Shown: piece by piece, positions 44,903 through 55,076 of the stretch
Numbering within the stretch: position 1 is the first letter of the stretch
Layout: the number at the start of each line of letters is the position of its first letter
From: Pseudonocardia autotrophica
GTDB lineage: Bacteria; Actinomycetota; Actinomycetes; Mycobacteriales; Pseudonocardiaceae
Direction: 5' to 3'
DNA length: 64,000 nt
Assembly: GCF_000717175.1 (NCBI RefSeq)
Contig: NZ_JNYD01000016.1
Span: 95,776-159,775 of the forward strand
Notes under the pieces: generated by a model
Databases searched by the model: none
Told to the model about the DNA's origin: nothing
Seen by the model: only the letters and a program-made list of their open reading frames with translations
Position numbers and translations under genes: made by a program

Positions 44903-46033
44903 AATGCGATTCGGTCGGGGCTGGAGAACTGCCGCGGCGAGGACGAGGACGAATCCGGCGAGGTAGACGTCGGGCTGCAGGGAGATCGCGCCGGTCGCGG
45001 GGATGGGGCCGACCTCGGGCCCGGGCAGCCTCGTGACCACGGCCGCGGTCACCAGCAGCAGCGCCGCGAGCCCGATCCGGGCGTGCCGGACGGTCAGGAG
45101 CACGAGCAGCGGGACGCACCACACGAAGTGGTGCGACCAGGCGAAGGGCGCGACCGCTGCGGAGGCGAGGCCGACCATGACGAGCGCGAGCAGGTCGTCC
45201 CCGCGCCGGTGGGCCCGCACCGCGACGGTCAGTGCGGCGGCGGTCAGCAGCGCGGCCAGCACCAGGTAGACCGGCACGTTCTCGCCGAGAACCCGGGCCA
45301 CCAGGCCGTCGAGCGAGTGGTTGCTGGTCGCGGCGACGTCCGAGATCCGGTTCGCGGCCGCGAACGTCCCGCGCACCCAGTACTGCACCGACTCGACCGG
45401 CGCGAGGGCGAACCCGAGCCCCGTGGCCGCCACGAACGTCCCGACGGCGACGGCCGCCTCCCGTCGCCGCCCGACGAGCAGCAGGTACACCACGAACAGC
45501 AGCGGCGTGAGCTTGAGCGCCGCGGCCAGCCCCACCCCGGCGCCGCGCCACCGCGACGGGCGACCGGTGAGATCGAGCAACACCAGCGCGAGCAGCACGA
45601 CGTTGATCTGCCCGAGGTAGAACGTCGTCCGCACCGGGTCGAGCCACAGCGCGGTCGCCACCAGCAGCGCGACCGTGCCGGCCGGCAGCACGGTCCCCAC
45701 CAGTGCGGCCGACCGCCGCACCACCAGCACGAGCAGCACCACTCCGAGCGCGGTCCAGAAGATCTTGAGCAGCGGCAGCGGGAGCAGCGTCAACGGCACG
45801 AACAGCACCGCGGCCACCGGCGGGTACACGAACGGCAGGTCGAGCAGGACCCCGCCGGCGTACAACGGCTGGTGGTGCAGCACGTGCTCGCCGCCGGCCC
45901 GGTAGACCTGCAGGTCGATCATCAGCGCGTGCGCGCCGGGCCAGGCCGCGAGCACGGCGAGCTGCAGCGCGACCAGCACCGCGGCCCCCGTCCAGGCGGT
46001 GCGGGCGCGGACGCGTGGGCGGGGGAGCGTCAC
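44891..46033 (-). CDS. GT87 family polyprenol-phosphate mannosyltransferase-like
   Basis: Membrane glycosyltransferase of 380 residues (DUF2029/GT87; PimE-like). Multiple membrane segments (about ten) with the family-typical early acidic motif in MIDLQVYRAGGEHVL, where an Asp is catalytic in relatives, then FVYPPVAAVLFVPL and TFYLGQINVVLLALVLLDL. It probably transfers mannose from polyprenyl-phosphate-mannose to a cell-envelope lipid or glycan. GTG 46033 starts it, on the shared region with the divergent small gene at 46117. Confidence 0.88.
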   Translation of the reverse strand: MTLPRPRVRARTAWTGAAVLVALQLAVLAAWPGAHALMIDLQVYRAGGEHVLHHQPLYAGGVLLDLPFVYPPVAAVLFVPLTLLPLPLLKIFWTALGVVLLVLVVRRSAALVGTVLPAGTVALLVATALWLDPVRTTFYLGQINVVLLALVLLDLTGRPSRWRGAGVGLAAALKLTPLLFVVYLLLVGRRREAAVAVGTFVAATGLGFALAPVESVQYWVRGTFAAANRISDVAATSNHSLDGLVARVLGENVPVYLVLAALLTAAALTVAVRAHRRGDDLLALVMVGLASAAVAPFAWSHHFVWCVPLLVLLTVRHARIGLAALLLVTAAVVTRLPGPEVGPIPATGAISLQPDVYLAGFVLVLAAAVLQPRPNRIMVP

Positions 46034-46116
46034 CGGGTGACCGTAGGACGGCGGCTCGCTGCCGCCGCGAACCGGGCGAGTGTGACGGCGAACACATCTT
46101 CTGCCATGCTGGCGCC

Positions 46117-46485
46117 ATGCGTTCCGCCTTCGCGCACACCGCCGAGATCGAGCTCGCCGAGGACGGCGACCGGGCCGCCCCGGGCGCCGCGATCACCGCC
46201 GCGTTGTGCGGGACCTGGGAGCACGAGCCGCCGTGCCCGATCGCGTCGCACCACACCGCGTCGTCGCGGGCCGGCAGCCGGGTGCGGCTGCGCGTGCTGT
46301 TCGCGTGCGACGTCGACCTCGAGGACGAGGTCCGCAGCCGGATCGACGCCGCGCTGGCCCGCGGCCTGCTCACCGGGCCGGACGGCACGGTGTCCCGCTG
46401 GTCCCTGCGCGACGCCCTGCCGGGGAGCGTCCAGGAGTGCGAGCGGGCGGCCGCCGAGCGCCTGCTGGCGAGCAGCGACGCCTGA
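46117..46485 (+). CDS. Hypothetical protein
   Basis: Cytosolic protein of 122 residues (MRSAFAHTAEIELAEDGD, TWEHEPPCPIASHHTA, FACDVDLEDEVRSRIDAAL, SVQECERAAAERLLASSDA). Contains Cys and His pairs (CPIASHH) that could bind metal but no recognised motif. Probably conserved among close relatives. ATG 46117 is chosen by position; no strong ribosome site (ctgccatgctggcgcc). Divergent from the GT87 gene. Confidence 0.65.
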   Translation: MRSAFAHTAEIELAEDGDRAAPGAAITAALCGTWEHEPPCPIASHHTASSRAGSRVRLRVLFACDVDLEDEVRSRIDAALARGLLTGPDGTVSRWSLRDALPGSVQECERAAAERLLASSDA

Positions 46486-46511
46486 CCCCGGCGCCACGGG
46501 GGCGGCGGGGC

Positions 46512-46845
46512 TCCGCGCGTGAGCTCGTCGAGGACGTCCCCGACCGGCCTGCCGGGATCGGCGGCGAGCTCGCCCAGGGCGGCCGTAGCGCGGGCGATCC
46601 CGAGGTCGACCTCCTCGCCGCGGCCGCGGTGGGGCGGGGGGCGGAGGCCGAGCGGGTGATCGGGGGGTTCGTCGAGCTAAAGGGCTCGCCGCTGTGGGCG
46701 GGCCTGCCCGCGGTCCGGGCCGGTCGGGTGGTGCGGATCGACTCGCAGGAGTCGGTCGGCTCCTGCGGGTTCCAGGGCCACGGCTCCGTGCAGGACTCGC
46801 TCGTCGACCGGTGGGCGGCGTCCGGCCGCTCCCCGGTGGACGGCC
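46512..46845 (+). pseudogene. Relic of an ABC transporter substrate-binding protein
   Basis: An open plus-strand stretch without a start reads RELVEDVPDRPAGIGGELAQ, then PEVDLLAAAAVGR, VELKGSPLWAGLPAVRAGRV and IDSQESVGSCGFQGHGSVQD. PLWAGLPAVRAGRVV is diagnostic for iron-siderophore/cobalamin-type binding proteins (FhuD/BtuF class), whose C-terminal lobe this is. The rest of the gene, about 200 residues including any signal peptide, is missing. It lies between two unrelated genes. Confidence 0.5.
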
Positions 46846-46858
46846 GTAGGATCCGGCC

Positions 46859-47392
46859 GTGTCCGTCGACCCCCCGCCCGACAGCGACTTCCTGTCCCTC
46901 GCCGGCATCGCCATCGACGAGACCCAGCGCCGGCTCCCGGGGACCGACCGCTCGGCGATGGCCATGGTCCTGCTGCTCACGCGGGTCGCGAGCGGGCTGG
47001 TCTACGACCTGGAGTCGACGGTGCACCGCCCCGCGGGCTGGAGCTGGTCGGCCTGGCGCCTGCTCTTCACGATCTGGGTGGCCGGGCCGCAGGAGTCCCG
47101 GCGGGCGGCCGAGCTGTCCGGGATGAGCCGGGCCGCCGTCTCCGCCCTGACGAACACGCTCAGCGCCGCCGGCCTGCTCGACCGCACGCCCGGCTCGGCC
47201 GACGGCCGCTCGGTGGTCCTCGCGCTCACGGAGAAGGGCACCGCGGCGATCGAGGAGACCTTCCTGCGGCACAACGCCCGCGAGTCCGAGTGGGCCCGGC
47301 TGCTCGACCCCGAGGACCTCGCCGCCCTCAACGGGCTGCTCGCCAAGCTCGCCGGCGCCGCCCACGCCGCGGAGTGGGTCAACCGGCGCTGA
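46859..47392 (+). CDS. MarR family transcriptional regulator
   Basis: Winged-helix regulator of 177 residues: WSWSAWRLLFTIWVAGPQ then RAAELSGMSRAAVSALTNTL and the wing PGSADGRSVVLALTEKGTA. It starts at GTG 46859. Next downstream is an MHS-type transporter, separated by a small hairpin; the regulator may control it, though the dyad between them is also a plausible terminator. Ligand unknown. Confidence 0.9.
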   Translation: MSVDPPPDSDFLSLAGIAIDETQRRLPGTDRSAMAMVLLLTRVASGLVYDLESTVHRPAGWSWSAWRLLFTIWVAGPQESRRAAELSGMSRAAVSALTNTLSAAGLLDRTPGSADGRSVVLALTEKGTAAIEETFLRHNARESEWARLLDPEDLAALNGLLAKLAGAAHAAEWVNRR

Positions 47393-47441
47393 ACCGGGCC
47401 GGACCCCTGGCCGTCGGGCCCGGGACGGGTTACCGTTCCGC

Positions 47442-47464
47442 ACGGTCAAGGCTTTGACCGTTTT
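47442..47464 (+). terminator. Hairpin with T-run after the MarR gene
   Basis: acggtcaa (47442-47449) and ttgaccgt (47454-47461) pair perfectly over 8 bases around ggct, followed directly by tttt-cc. This is a classic rho-independent terminator, one of few in the window with a T-run. Because it lies 32 bases ahead of the transporter ATG it could also act as an operator for the MarR protein. Confidence 0.6.
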
Positions 47465-47492
47465 CCCAGCGCCGGGAACGAGGGGACTTCCG

Positions 47493-48821
47493 ATGACGCA
47501 GACCCCGGGATCGGCCGCCTCGGCGGTCCACCCGCCGTCGAGCCAGCTGCGCCGGGTGATCGGCGCGAGCCTCGTCGGCACGACCATCGAGTGGTACGAC
47601 TTCTTCGTCTACGCCTCGGCCGCCGGCCTGGTGTTCGGCAAGCAGTTCTTCCCGGGCCTCGACGGCACCGCGGCCCTGCTCGCCTCCTTCGCGACGATCG
47701 GCGTCTCCTTCATCGCCCGCCCGATCGGCGGCGTGGTGTCCGGGCACCTCGGCGACCGGTTCGGCCGCAAGCCGGTGCTGGTCGGCACGCTGCTGCTGAT
47801 GGGCCTGTCGACGGTCGGCGTCGGCCTGCTGCCCTCGTACGCCTCGATCGGCGTCGCGGCCCCGATCCTGCTGGTCGCCCTGCGGATGCTGCAGGGCCTC
47901 TCCGCCGGTGGCGAGTGGGGCGGCGCCGCGATGATGTCGGTCGAGCACGCCCCGCCCGGGCGGCGCGGCTACTACGGCGCCTATCCGCAGATCGGCGTGC
48001 CGATCGGGCTGCTGCTGGCCAACCTCGTCTTCTTCGCCGTGTCGGCGACGACCACCCCGGAGCAGTTCCAGGCGTGGGGCTGGCGGATCCCGTTCCTGCT
48101 GTCGATCGTGCTGATCGTCGTCGGGTTCTGGGTGCGGGCGCGGGTCTCGGAGAGCCCGGTGTTCGAGGACCTGCGGGACCGTCGCGAGCGCCGGTCCGCC
48201 CCGCTGGCCGAGGTGCTGCGGAAGAACCGCCGCGAGCTGCTCGTGGCGATCGGGCTGTTCGTCGCCAACAACATGATCGGCTACATCCTCATCGCGTTCA
48301 TCACCTCCTACGGCACGCGCCAGCTCGGGCTCTCCAGCACGACGATGCTGGTCGTCGGCATGGTCGGGGCCGTGGCCTGGGGCGTGTTCACGCTGATGGC
48401 GGGGCGCTGGTCGGACACCTGGGGGCGCCGGCGCACCTACCTGATCGGGATCGTCGCGCTGGCCGCGTGGTGCTTCCCGTTCTTCCTGCTCTTCGACACC
48501 CGCTCGGTCGGGCTGCTGATCGTCGCGGTCGTGGTGCTGGCCTTCGGCCTCGGCCTCACCTACGGGCAGCAGGCCGCGACCTACGCGGAGATGTTCCCGG
48601 CGCCGGTCCGCTACTCCGGCGTCTCGTTCGCCTACGCGTTCGGTGCCATCCTGGGCGGCGGGTTCGCGCCCCTGCTGGCGACCTGGCTGATCGCGGTCAC
48701 CGGGACCTCGCTGTCGGTCTCCGCCTACATGTTCCTGATGTGCCTGGTCACGCTGGCCGCGGTGCTGGCCCTGCGCGAGGGCACGCCCGCCGAGCGCGAA
48801 GCCTTCGTCACCGCGAGCTGA
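47493..48821 (+). CDS. MFS transporter, metabolite:H+ symporter (MHS) type
   Basis: Transporter of 442 residues with 12 membrane segments. The MHS (ShiA/ProP-like) hallmarks are present: SLVGTTIEWYDFFVYASAAG at the first segment, then SGHLGDRFGRKPVLVGTLLL as the loop 2-3 motif and GEWGGAAMMSVEHAPPGRRG. Members import dicarboxylates, shikimate, proline or aromatic acids. ATG 47493 follows gagggg. The broken metallo-hydrolase starts 13 bases after its stop, so they formed an operon. Confidence 0.93.
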   Translation: MTQTPGSAASAVHPPSSQLRRVIGASLVGTTIEWYDFFVYASAAGLVFGKQFFPGLDGTAALLASFATIGVSFIARPIGGVVSGHLGDRFGRKPVLVGTLLLMGLSTVGVGLLPSYASIGVAAPILLVALRMLQGLSAGGEWGGAAMMSVEHAPPGRRGYYGAYPQIGVPIGLLLANLVFFAVSATTTPEQFQAWGWRIPFLLSIVLIVVGFWVRARVSESPVFEDLRDRRERRSAPLAEVLRKNRRELLVAIGLFVANNMIGYILIAFITSYGTRQLGLSSTTMLVVGMVGAVAWGVFTLMAGRWSDTWGRRRTYLIGIVALAAWCFPFFLLFDTRSVGLLIVAVVVLAFGLGLTYGQQAATYAEMFPAPVRYSGVSFAYAFGAILGGGFAPLLATWLIAVTGTSLSVSAYMFLMCLVTLAAVLALREGTPAEREAFVTAS

Positions 48822-48834
48822 GCAGGAGGACACC

Positions 48835-49624
48835 ATGGCCGCCAAGCCCTTCGCCTCGTCGGCCGACCTGGCCGCGAAGGAGCAGACGCTCGAGATCCTG
48901 GCCGACGGCGTCTACGCGCTCACGGCCGAGGGCGACCCGAACATCGGGGCGGTCGAGGGGGAGGACTTCCTCGTCTGCTTCGAGGCCCTGGCCACGCCCG
49001 TGGCCGCGCGGAAGTGGCTGACCCGGCTGCGCGAGCACACCGACAAGCCGATCCGCTACCTCGTGCTCTCGCACTACCACGCCGTGCGGGTGCTGGGGGC
49101 CAGCGCGTTCGACGCGGAGATCATCGTCGCGCACGAGACCACGCGGGCCCTGATCGCCGAGCGCGGCAAGGAGGACTGGGCCAGCGAGTTCGCGCGGATG
49201 CCGCGGCTGGCCGAGGCGGCGGACTCGGTGCCGGGGCTGACGTGGCCGACGCTCACGTTCGCCGACCGGCTGACGATCGACCTCGGGGGCGACCGGGGTG
49301 ACCTGGTGCTGCAGTACCACGGGCGCGGGCACACCGAGGGCGACATCACCGCCTGGCTGCCGCGGCAGAGGATCCTCTTCGCCGGCGACCTCGTCGGTGA
49401 TGATCCGCGAGGTCGGCGGGGTGCAGGAGCGGGGCGGGACGCTGAAGGAGGCGTTCGAGGCCACGCACGCGGCGCTGGTGGACGACTACGGGCACTGGCC
49501 GATCTTCGAGCACTGCCTGCCGTTCGACGTCTCGCGGCTGTGGGACGAGCTGTCCGGCGTCGAGCGCCCCGTCATCTGGACGGCCGAGCGCGACCAGGAG
49601 GTCTGGGCCCAGCTGCAGGGCTGA
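48835..49624 (+). pseudogene. Metallo-hydrolase (MBL fold) broken by deletion and frameshift
   Basis: From ATG 48835 (aggag upstream) the frame reads an MBL-fold hydrolase with SHYHAVRVLGAS and LQYHGRGHTEGD and reaches RILFAGDLVG near 49400. The true C-terminus (EVGGVQERGGTLKEAFEATH, YGHWPIFEHCLPFDVSRLWD) then continues in another frame to a stop at 49624. Relatives carry about 70-90 residues between these points (the TGDAFHxDW region), missing here. So a deletion has removed a middle segment and shifted the frame near 49400. The encoded protein is probably inactive. Confidence 0.8.
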
Positions 49625-49627
49625 CGG

Positions 49628-50617
49628 TCAGGGGAGCGGCAGCCGCGGACCGTGCGGGTCCGCAGCGCCGTCCGTGGCGGGCAGCCCGAAGCTCGCCTCC
49701 GCCCCCAGCCCCTTCGCCGCGGCCGCCTCCCGGACCGCCGCGATCACCAGGTGCAGCGCGGGCCGCCGGGTGGCCCTGGTCCGGTAGGCGATCGAGACGG
49801 TGCGCATGACGGGCTCGGTGAGGGCGACGACGTCGATCGCGTCGTCCGTGCCGGGCGGGCGCTGCACCAGCCCGAGGTCCGAGACCAGCGTGACGCCGAG
49901 TCCGGCCGCGACCAGGGCCAGCGCGGTGAACTGTTCCTCGACCTCGTGGGTGGTGGCGGGGTCGAAGCCGGCGCGGCGGCAGGCGACGCGCACCGCGCGG
50001 CCGAAGTGCGAGCGCGGTCCGGCGAGGATCCACGGCTGGTCGGCCAGCTCGCCGAGGGTGACCGTCGCGCCCGGCACGGTGCCGGCCGGGACCGCCGCGT
50101 ACAGCCGCTCGACGGCCACGACCTCCCGGGTCAGCGCGGGATCCCAGGACATGGGGTGCCCGGAGTAGTCGATCACGAACGAGAAGTCGAGGGCGCCGTC
50201 CCGGACCGCGCCGGCGGTCTCCTCGGGCGCGAGCTCGCGGGTCCGCACCTGGATGCCGGGGTGCTCGGCGGCGAGCGAGGCCAGCGCGTCGGGCAGCAGG
50301 CCGGAGGCCACCGAGGCCCAGACCCCGGCGGTCAGCCGCACCGACCGGGCCTGCTGGGCCTCCTCGACGGCGAGCTCGGCGCGCTCCACCGAGGCCAGGA
50401 TCTCCTCGGCGTGCTCGGCGAGGACCATGCCCAGCTCGGTGAGCTGCACCCGGCGGCCGAGCCGCTCGAAGAGGGTGCCGCCGACGTCCCGTTCCAGCTG
50501 GGCGAGCTGCTGCGACACGGCCGACGCGGTGTAGTGCAGGGCCGCCGCCGCGGCGGTGACCGTGCCCCGCCGGTGCAGCTCCCGGAGCATGCGCAGGCGC
50601 GACAGGGAGAGCTCCAC
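49628..50617 (-). CDS. LysR family transcriptional regulator
   Basis: Regulator of 329 residues. The N-terminal winged helix (SRLRMLRELHRRGTVTAAAA, LHYTASAVSQQLAQLERDVG) is followed by a two-lobed sensor (ARSVRLTAGVWASVASGLLP, GATVTLGELADQPWILAGPR, VAAGLGVTLVSDLGLVQRPP). GTG 50617 is chosen; GTG 50626 is possible. It is divergent from the amino-acid dehydrogenase gene with 211 bases between the starts, the standard LysR arrangement for controlling a neighbour. Effector unknown. Confidence 0.93.
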   Translation of the reverse strand: MELSLSRLRMLRELHRRGTVTAAAAALHYTASAVSQQLAQLERDVGGTLFERLGRRVQLTELGMVLAEHAEEILASVERAELAVEEAQQARSVRLTAGVWASVASGLLPDALASLAAEHPGIQVRTRELAPEETAGAVRDGALDFSFVIDYSGHPMSWDPALTREVVAVERLYAAVPAGTVPGATVTLGELADQPWILAGPRSHFGRAVRVACRRAGFDPATTHEVEEQFTALALVAAGLGVTLVSDLGLVQRPPGTDDAIDVVALTEPVMRTVSIAYRTRATRRPALHLVIAAVREAAAAKGLGAEASFGLPATDGAADPHGPRLPLP

Positions 50618-50828
50618 GGCGCCCACCGTAGGCGGGCGGTTCCGCTCGTGCAGGAACCGTGAACGCGATCCTCCACGATTCCTTGATGGACGCCGGCCGC
50701 GCCGCTGCCGCACAGTGGGGGCACCGGCGGAGATCGCCGGCCACCCCGGCACGACCCTCACGCCGCCGCCCCGACGGGCCCGGCGCGGTCCGTCGTGCCC
50801 CGAGCAGCAGACCGGGAGGTCCGCCGAC

Positions 50829-52115
50829 GTGACCACGATGCAGGAGCCGATGGGGCCGCTGGGAACGCCGATCGAGGTGCCGGCCGCGCCGGTGCCCGCA
50901 GTCCTTCCCGCGGCCGCCGCTCCCGCCCCGCGGGACCGCGAGCCCTACCTGCGCGTGACGTGGACCGACCCCGTCACCGGCGCCCGCGGCCACCTCGTCG
51001 TGCACACGCTGCGGTCCGGCATCGCGACCGGCGGCACCCGCATGCGCGCCGGCTGCACCCTGGCCGAGGTCGAGGACCTGGCCCGGGGCATGGCCGCGAA
51101 GACCGCCGCCTTCGACCTGCCCGTCGGCGGGGCCAAGGGCGGCATCGACTTCGACCCGAAGGATCCGCGCGCGATCGGCGTGCTGGAGCGCTTCTGCCAG
51201 GCCATGCGCCCGTGGATCGACGGCCACTGGGTGACCGCCGAGGACCTCGGCGTGCCGCAGCACCTGATCGACGAGGTGTTCGAGCGGATCGGGCTCGGCC
51301 AGTCGTACCACGCGGCCATCTCGCGCTCGGCCGACCCCGCGGCGACCCTCGAGCGTGTCCGCCGAGGCCTCGACGCGCGCGTCCCCGGAGGCCTGCTCGG
51401 CGACGTCATCGGCGGCTACGGCGTGGCGCACGCCTGCCTCGGCGCCGCCTCCGCCTTCGGCTGGGCCGTCGAGGGCACCACCGTCGCGATCCAGGGCATC
51501 GGCACCATGGGCGGCGCCGCGGCCTGGTACCTGCACGAGGCCGGCATGCGGGTGGTCGCGATGGCCGACGCCGCCGGCACCCTCTACGACCCGGACGGCC
51601 TCGACGTCCCGGCCCTGCTCGAGCTGCGGGACGGCTTCGGCGAGATCGACCGCACCCGGCTGCCCGCCGGCGTCGCCCGCCTGCCCCGCTCCGCGGTCGT
51701 CGGGCTGCCGGCCGACGTCTTCGTGCCGGCCGCGATCTCCTACGCGATCACCCCGGACAACAGCTACGACGTGGCCGCCAAGGTCGTCGTCGAGGCCGCG
51801 AACGCCGCCACCACGCCGGAGGCCGAGGCCATGCTCGCCGCCCGCGGCGTCCCGGTGGTACCGGACTTCGTGGCCAACGCGGGCGCGGCGGCTTGGGCCT
51901 GGTGGCTGCTGCTCGGCCGGGTCGGCATGACCTGCGACGACGCCGTGACCGCCGAGGAGTCCTTCACGATGTTGCGCACGCAGATGGCCGACAAGGTCCG
52001 GCTGCTACTGGACCGCTGGGTGTCCGACGGCGTCCCGCCGCGGCTGACCGGCCTCGGCCTCGCCGTGAGCGACCTCGACGACACCGCGGGGCGGTATGCG
52101 CTCGTGATCCCATGA
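50829..52115 (+). CDS. Glu/Leu/Phe/Val dehydrogenase family protein
   Basis: NAD(P)-dependent amino-acid dehydrogenase of 428 residues. A 35-residue Pro/Ala-rich leader precedes the domain. The catalytic Lys103 lies in FDLPVGGAKGGIDFDP; GVPQHLIDEVFERIGL and the Rossmann motif AIQGIGTMGGAAAWYL (from 222) follow. GGIDFDPKDP resembles leucine/valine/phenylalanine or glutamate dehydrogenases; substrate is unresolved. GTG 50829 follows gggagg; ATG 50838 is in frame. Probably controlled by the divergent LysR. Confidence 0.92.
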   Translation: MTTMQEPMGPLGTPIEVPAAPVPAVLPAAAAPAPRDREPYLRVTWTDPVTGARGHLVVHTLRSGIATGGTRMRAGCTLAEVEDLARGMAAKTAAFDLPVGGAKGGIDFDPKDPRAIGVLERFCQAMRPWIDGHWVTAEDLGVPQHLIDEVFERIGLGQSYHAAISRSADPAATLERVRRGLDARVPGGLLGDVIGGYGVAHACLGAASAFGWAVEGTTVAIQGIGTMGGAAAWYLHEAGMRVVAMADAAGTLYDPDGLDVPALLELRDGFGEIDRTRLPAGVARLPRSAVVGLPADVFVPAAISYAITPDNSYDVAAKVVVEAANAATTPEAEAMLAARGVPVVPDFVANAGAAAWAWWLLLGRVGMTCDDAVTAEESFTMLRTQMADKVRLLLDRWVSDGVPPRLTGLGLAVSDLDDTAGRYALVIP

Positions 52116-52180
52116 CGTTCCCGTAGGCCCGGCGGCCCCCCGACAGCGTGGTCGGGGGCCGCCGGCGTGGTCAGGGCGGA

Positions 52181-52684
52181 TCAGCGGGTGACGCGGCTGC
52201 CCGGGACCTCGTCGGCGTCGAGGTGGCGCAGGAGGTTGGTGACGAACCGGTCCCCGGTGCGCTGCAGCGTGACGTTCATCAGCCCGACGACGGCGGGGGA
52301 GGCGAGCCGGGAGAGCGGCAGCTCGACGTGCAGGGTCAGCCGGATCGCCAGGTGCGTGCCGCCCCCGGCGTCCCGCAGCCGGTACCAGCCCTCGGCGCCG
52401 GTGAACTCGTGGGTGTCCGGGGGCGGCTCGTGGGTGAAGTCGATGCGGGACTCCTCGGGCCCGTCGGTGAAGCGCATCCGCTCGGTGAAGGTCGGCTGGA
52501 TCCCCACGCCGAGGACGGCCAGCCGCATCATGCTCCACCGCCAGCGGTCGCCGTCGGTCTCGATGCTGGTCAGCAGAGGGGTGAGCCGGGGGAGCAGCTC
52601 CGGGTCGGTGAGGACGGCCCAGATGTCGCCGCGCTCGGCGGCGACGACGGCCTCCGACTCGGTGGTCGTGGTGAAGCGGTTCAC
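52181..52684 (-). CDS. SRPBCC family protein
   Basis: Protein of 167 residues with the START/Bet v1-like SRPBCC cavity fold: VAAERGDIWAVLTDPELLPRL near the N-terminus, then TDGDRWRWSMMRLAVLGVGI, MRFTDGPEESRIDFTHEPPP and LTLHVELPLSRLASPAVVGL. It probably binds a hydrophobic ligand; no catalytic residues are recognisable. Its start overlaps the end of the MarR gene by 4 bases, so the two are co-translated, an arrangement seen for ligand-binding proteins with MarR regulators. Confidence 0.85.
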   Translation of the reverse strand: MNRFTTTTESEAVVAAERGDIWAVLTDPELLPRLTPLLTSIETDGDRWRWSMMRLAVLGVGIQPTFTERMRFTDGPEESRIDFTHEPPPDTHEFTGAEGWYRLRDAGGGTHLAIRLTLHVELPLSRLASPAVVGLMNVTLQRTGDRFVTNLLRHLDADEVPGSRVTR

Positions 52685-53178
52685 GGCGTCGAGGTTCCCG
52701 TTCTGGCTCGCGGCTGCACATCACCCCGGCCGGACGGCACGGCCCGGCCCGCCTCGTCCGGCCCCGCGGCGCGCAGCGTCCGCAGGATCCGGGCGAGGTC
52801 CGCGCGGTCCCGCTCGTCCAGCCCGGCGAACAGGCTCTCGGACTCGGCCTGCCGCGCCGCCCGGACCTCGTGGGCCAGCGTGACGCCCTTCGCGGTGAGC
52901 GCGACGAGCGTGGCCCGCCGGTCCGCCGGGTCCGGCGTACGCTCGGCGAGGCCGCGTTCCTGCAGGTCGTCGACCACCTCGGTGGCCGAGCGCGGGGCGA
53001 TCCGCAGGTGCTCGGCGAGGGTCGACAGGCGCATCCGGCCGTGCCGGGCCAGCGTGGCGACGGCCCGGAACTGCGAGGGCGTGACGTCCCACGGCGCCAG
53101 CGCCTCCTTGTTGCGGCCCCGGAGCATGCGCGCGACGGCCCAGAAGGCCTCGGCCAGCGTCTCCTCCCCCTCGCTCAC
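52681..53178 (-). CDS. MarR family transcriptional regulator
   Basis: Winged-helix regulator of 165 residues: WDVTPSQFRAVATLARHGRM, RLSTLAEHLRIAPRSATEVV, DDLQERGLAERTPDPADRRA, with the wing DPADRRATLVALTAKG. It begins at GTG 53178, about 10 bases after a TACGGT -10-like sequence, so its mRNA may be leaderless. It is divergent from the ABC exporter gene, and a perfect 13-base dyad lies between them; it most likely represses itself and the exporter, as many MarR proteins do for drug efflux. Confidence 0.92.
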   Translation of the reverse strand: MSEGEETLAEAFWAVARMLRGRNKEALAPWDVTPSQFRAVATLARHGRMRLSTLAEHLRIAPRSATEVVDDLQERGLAERTPDPADRRATLVALTAKGVTLAHEVRAARQAESESLFAGLDERDRADLARILRTLRAAGPDEAGRAVPSGRGDVQPRARTGTSTP

Positions 53179-53200
53179 GGGAATACCGTACCAGCGGTTC

Positions 53201-55072
<1,872 letters not shown>

Positions 55073-55076
55073 GCGC

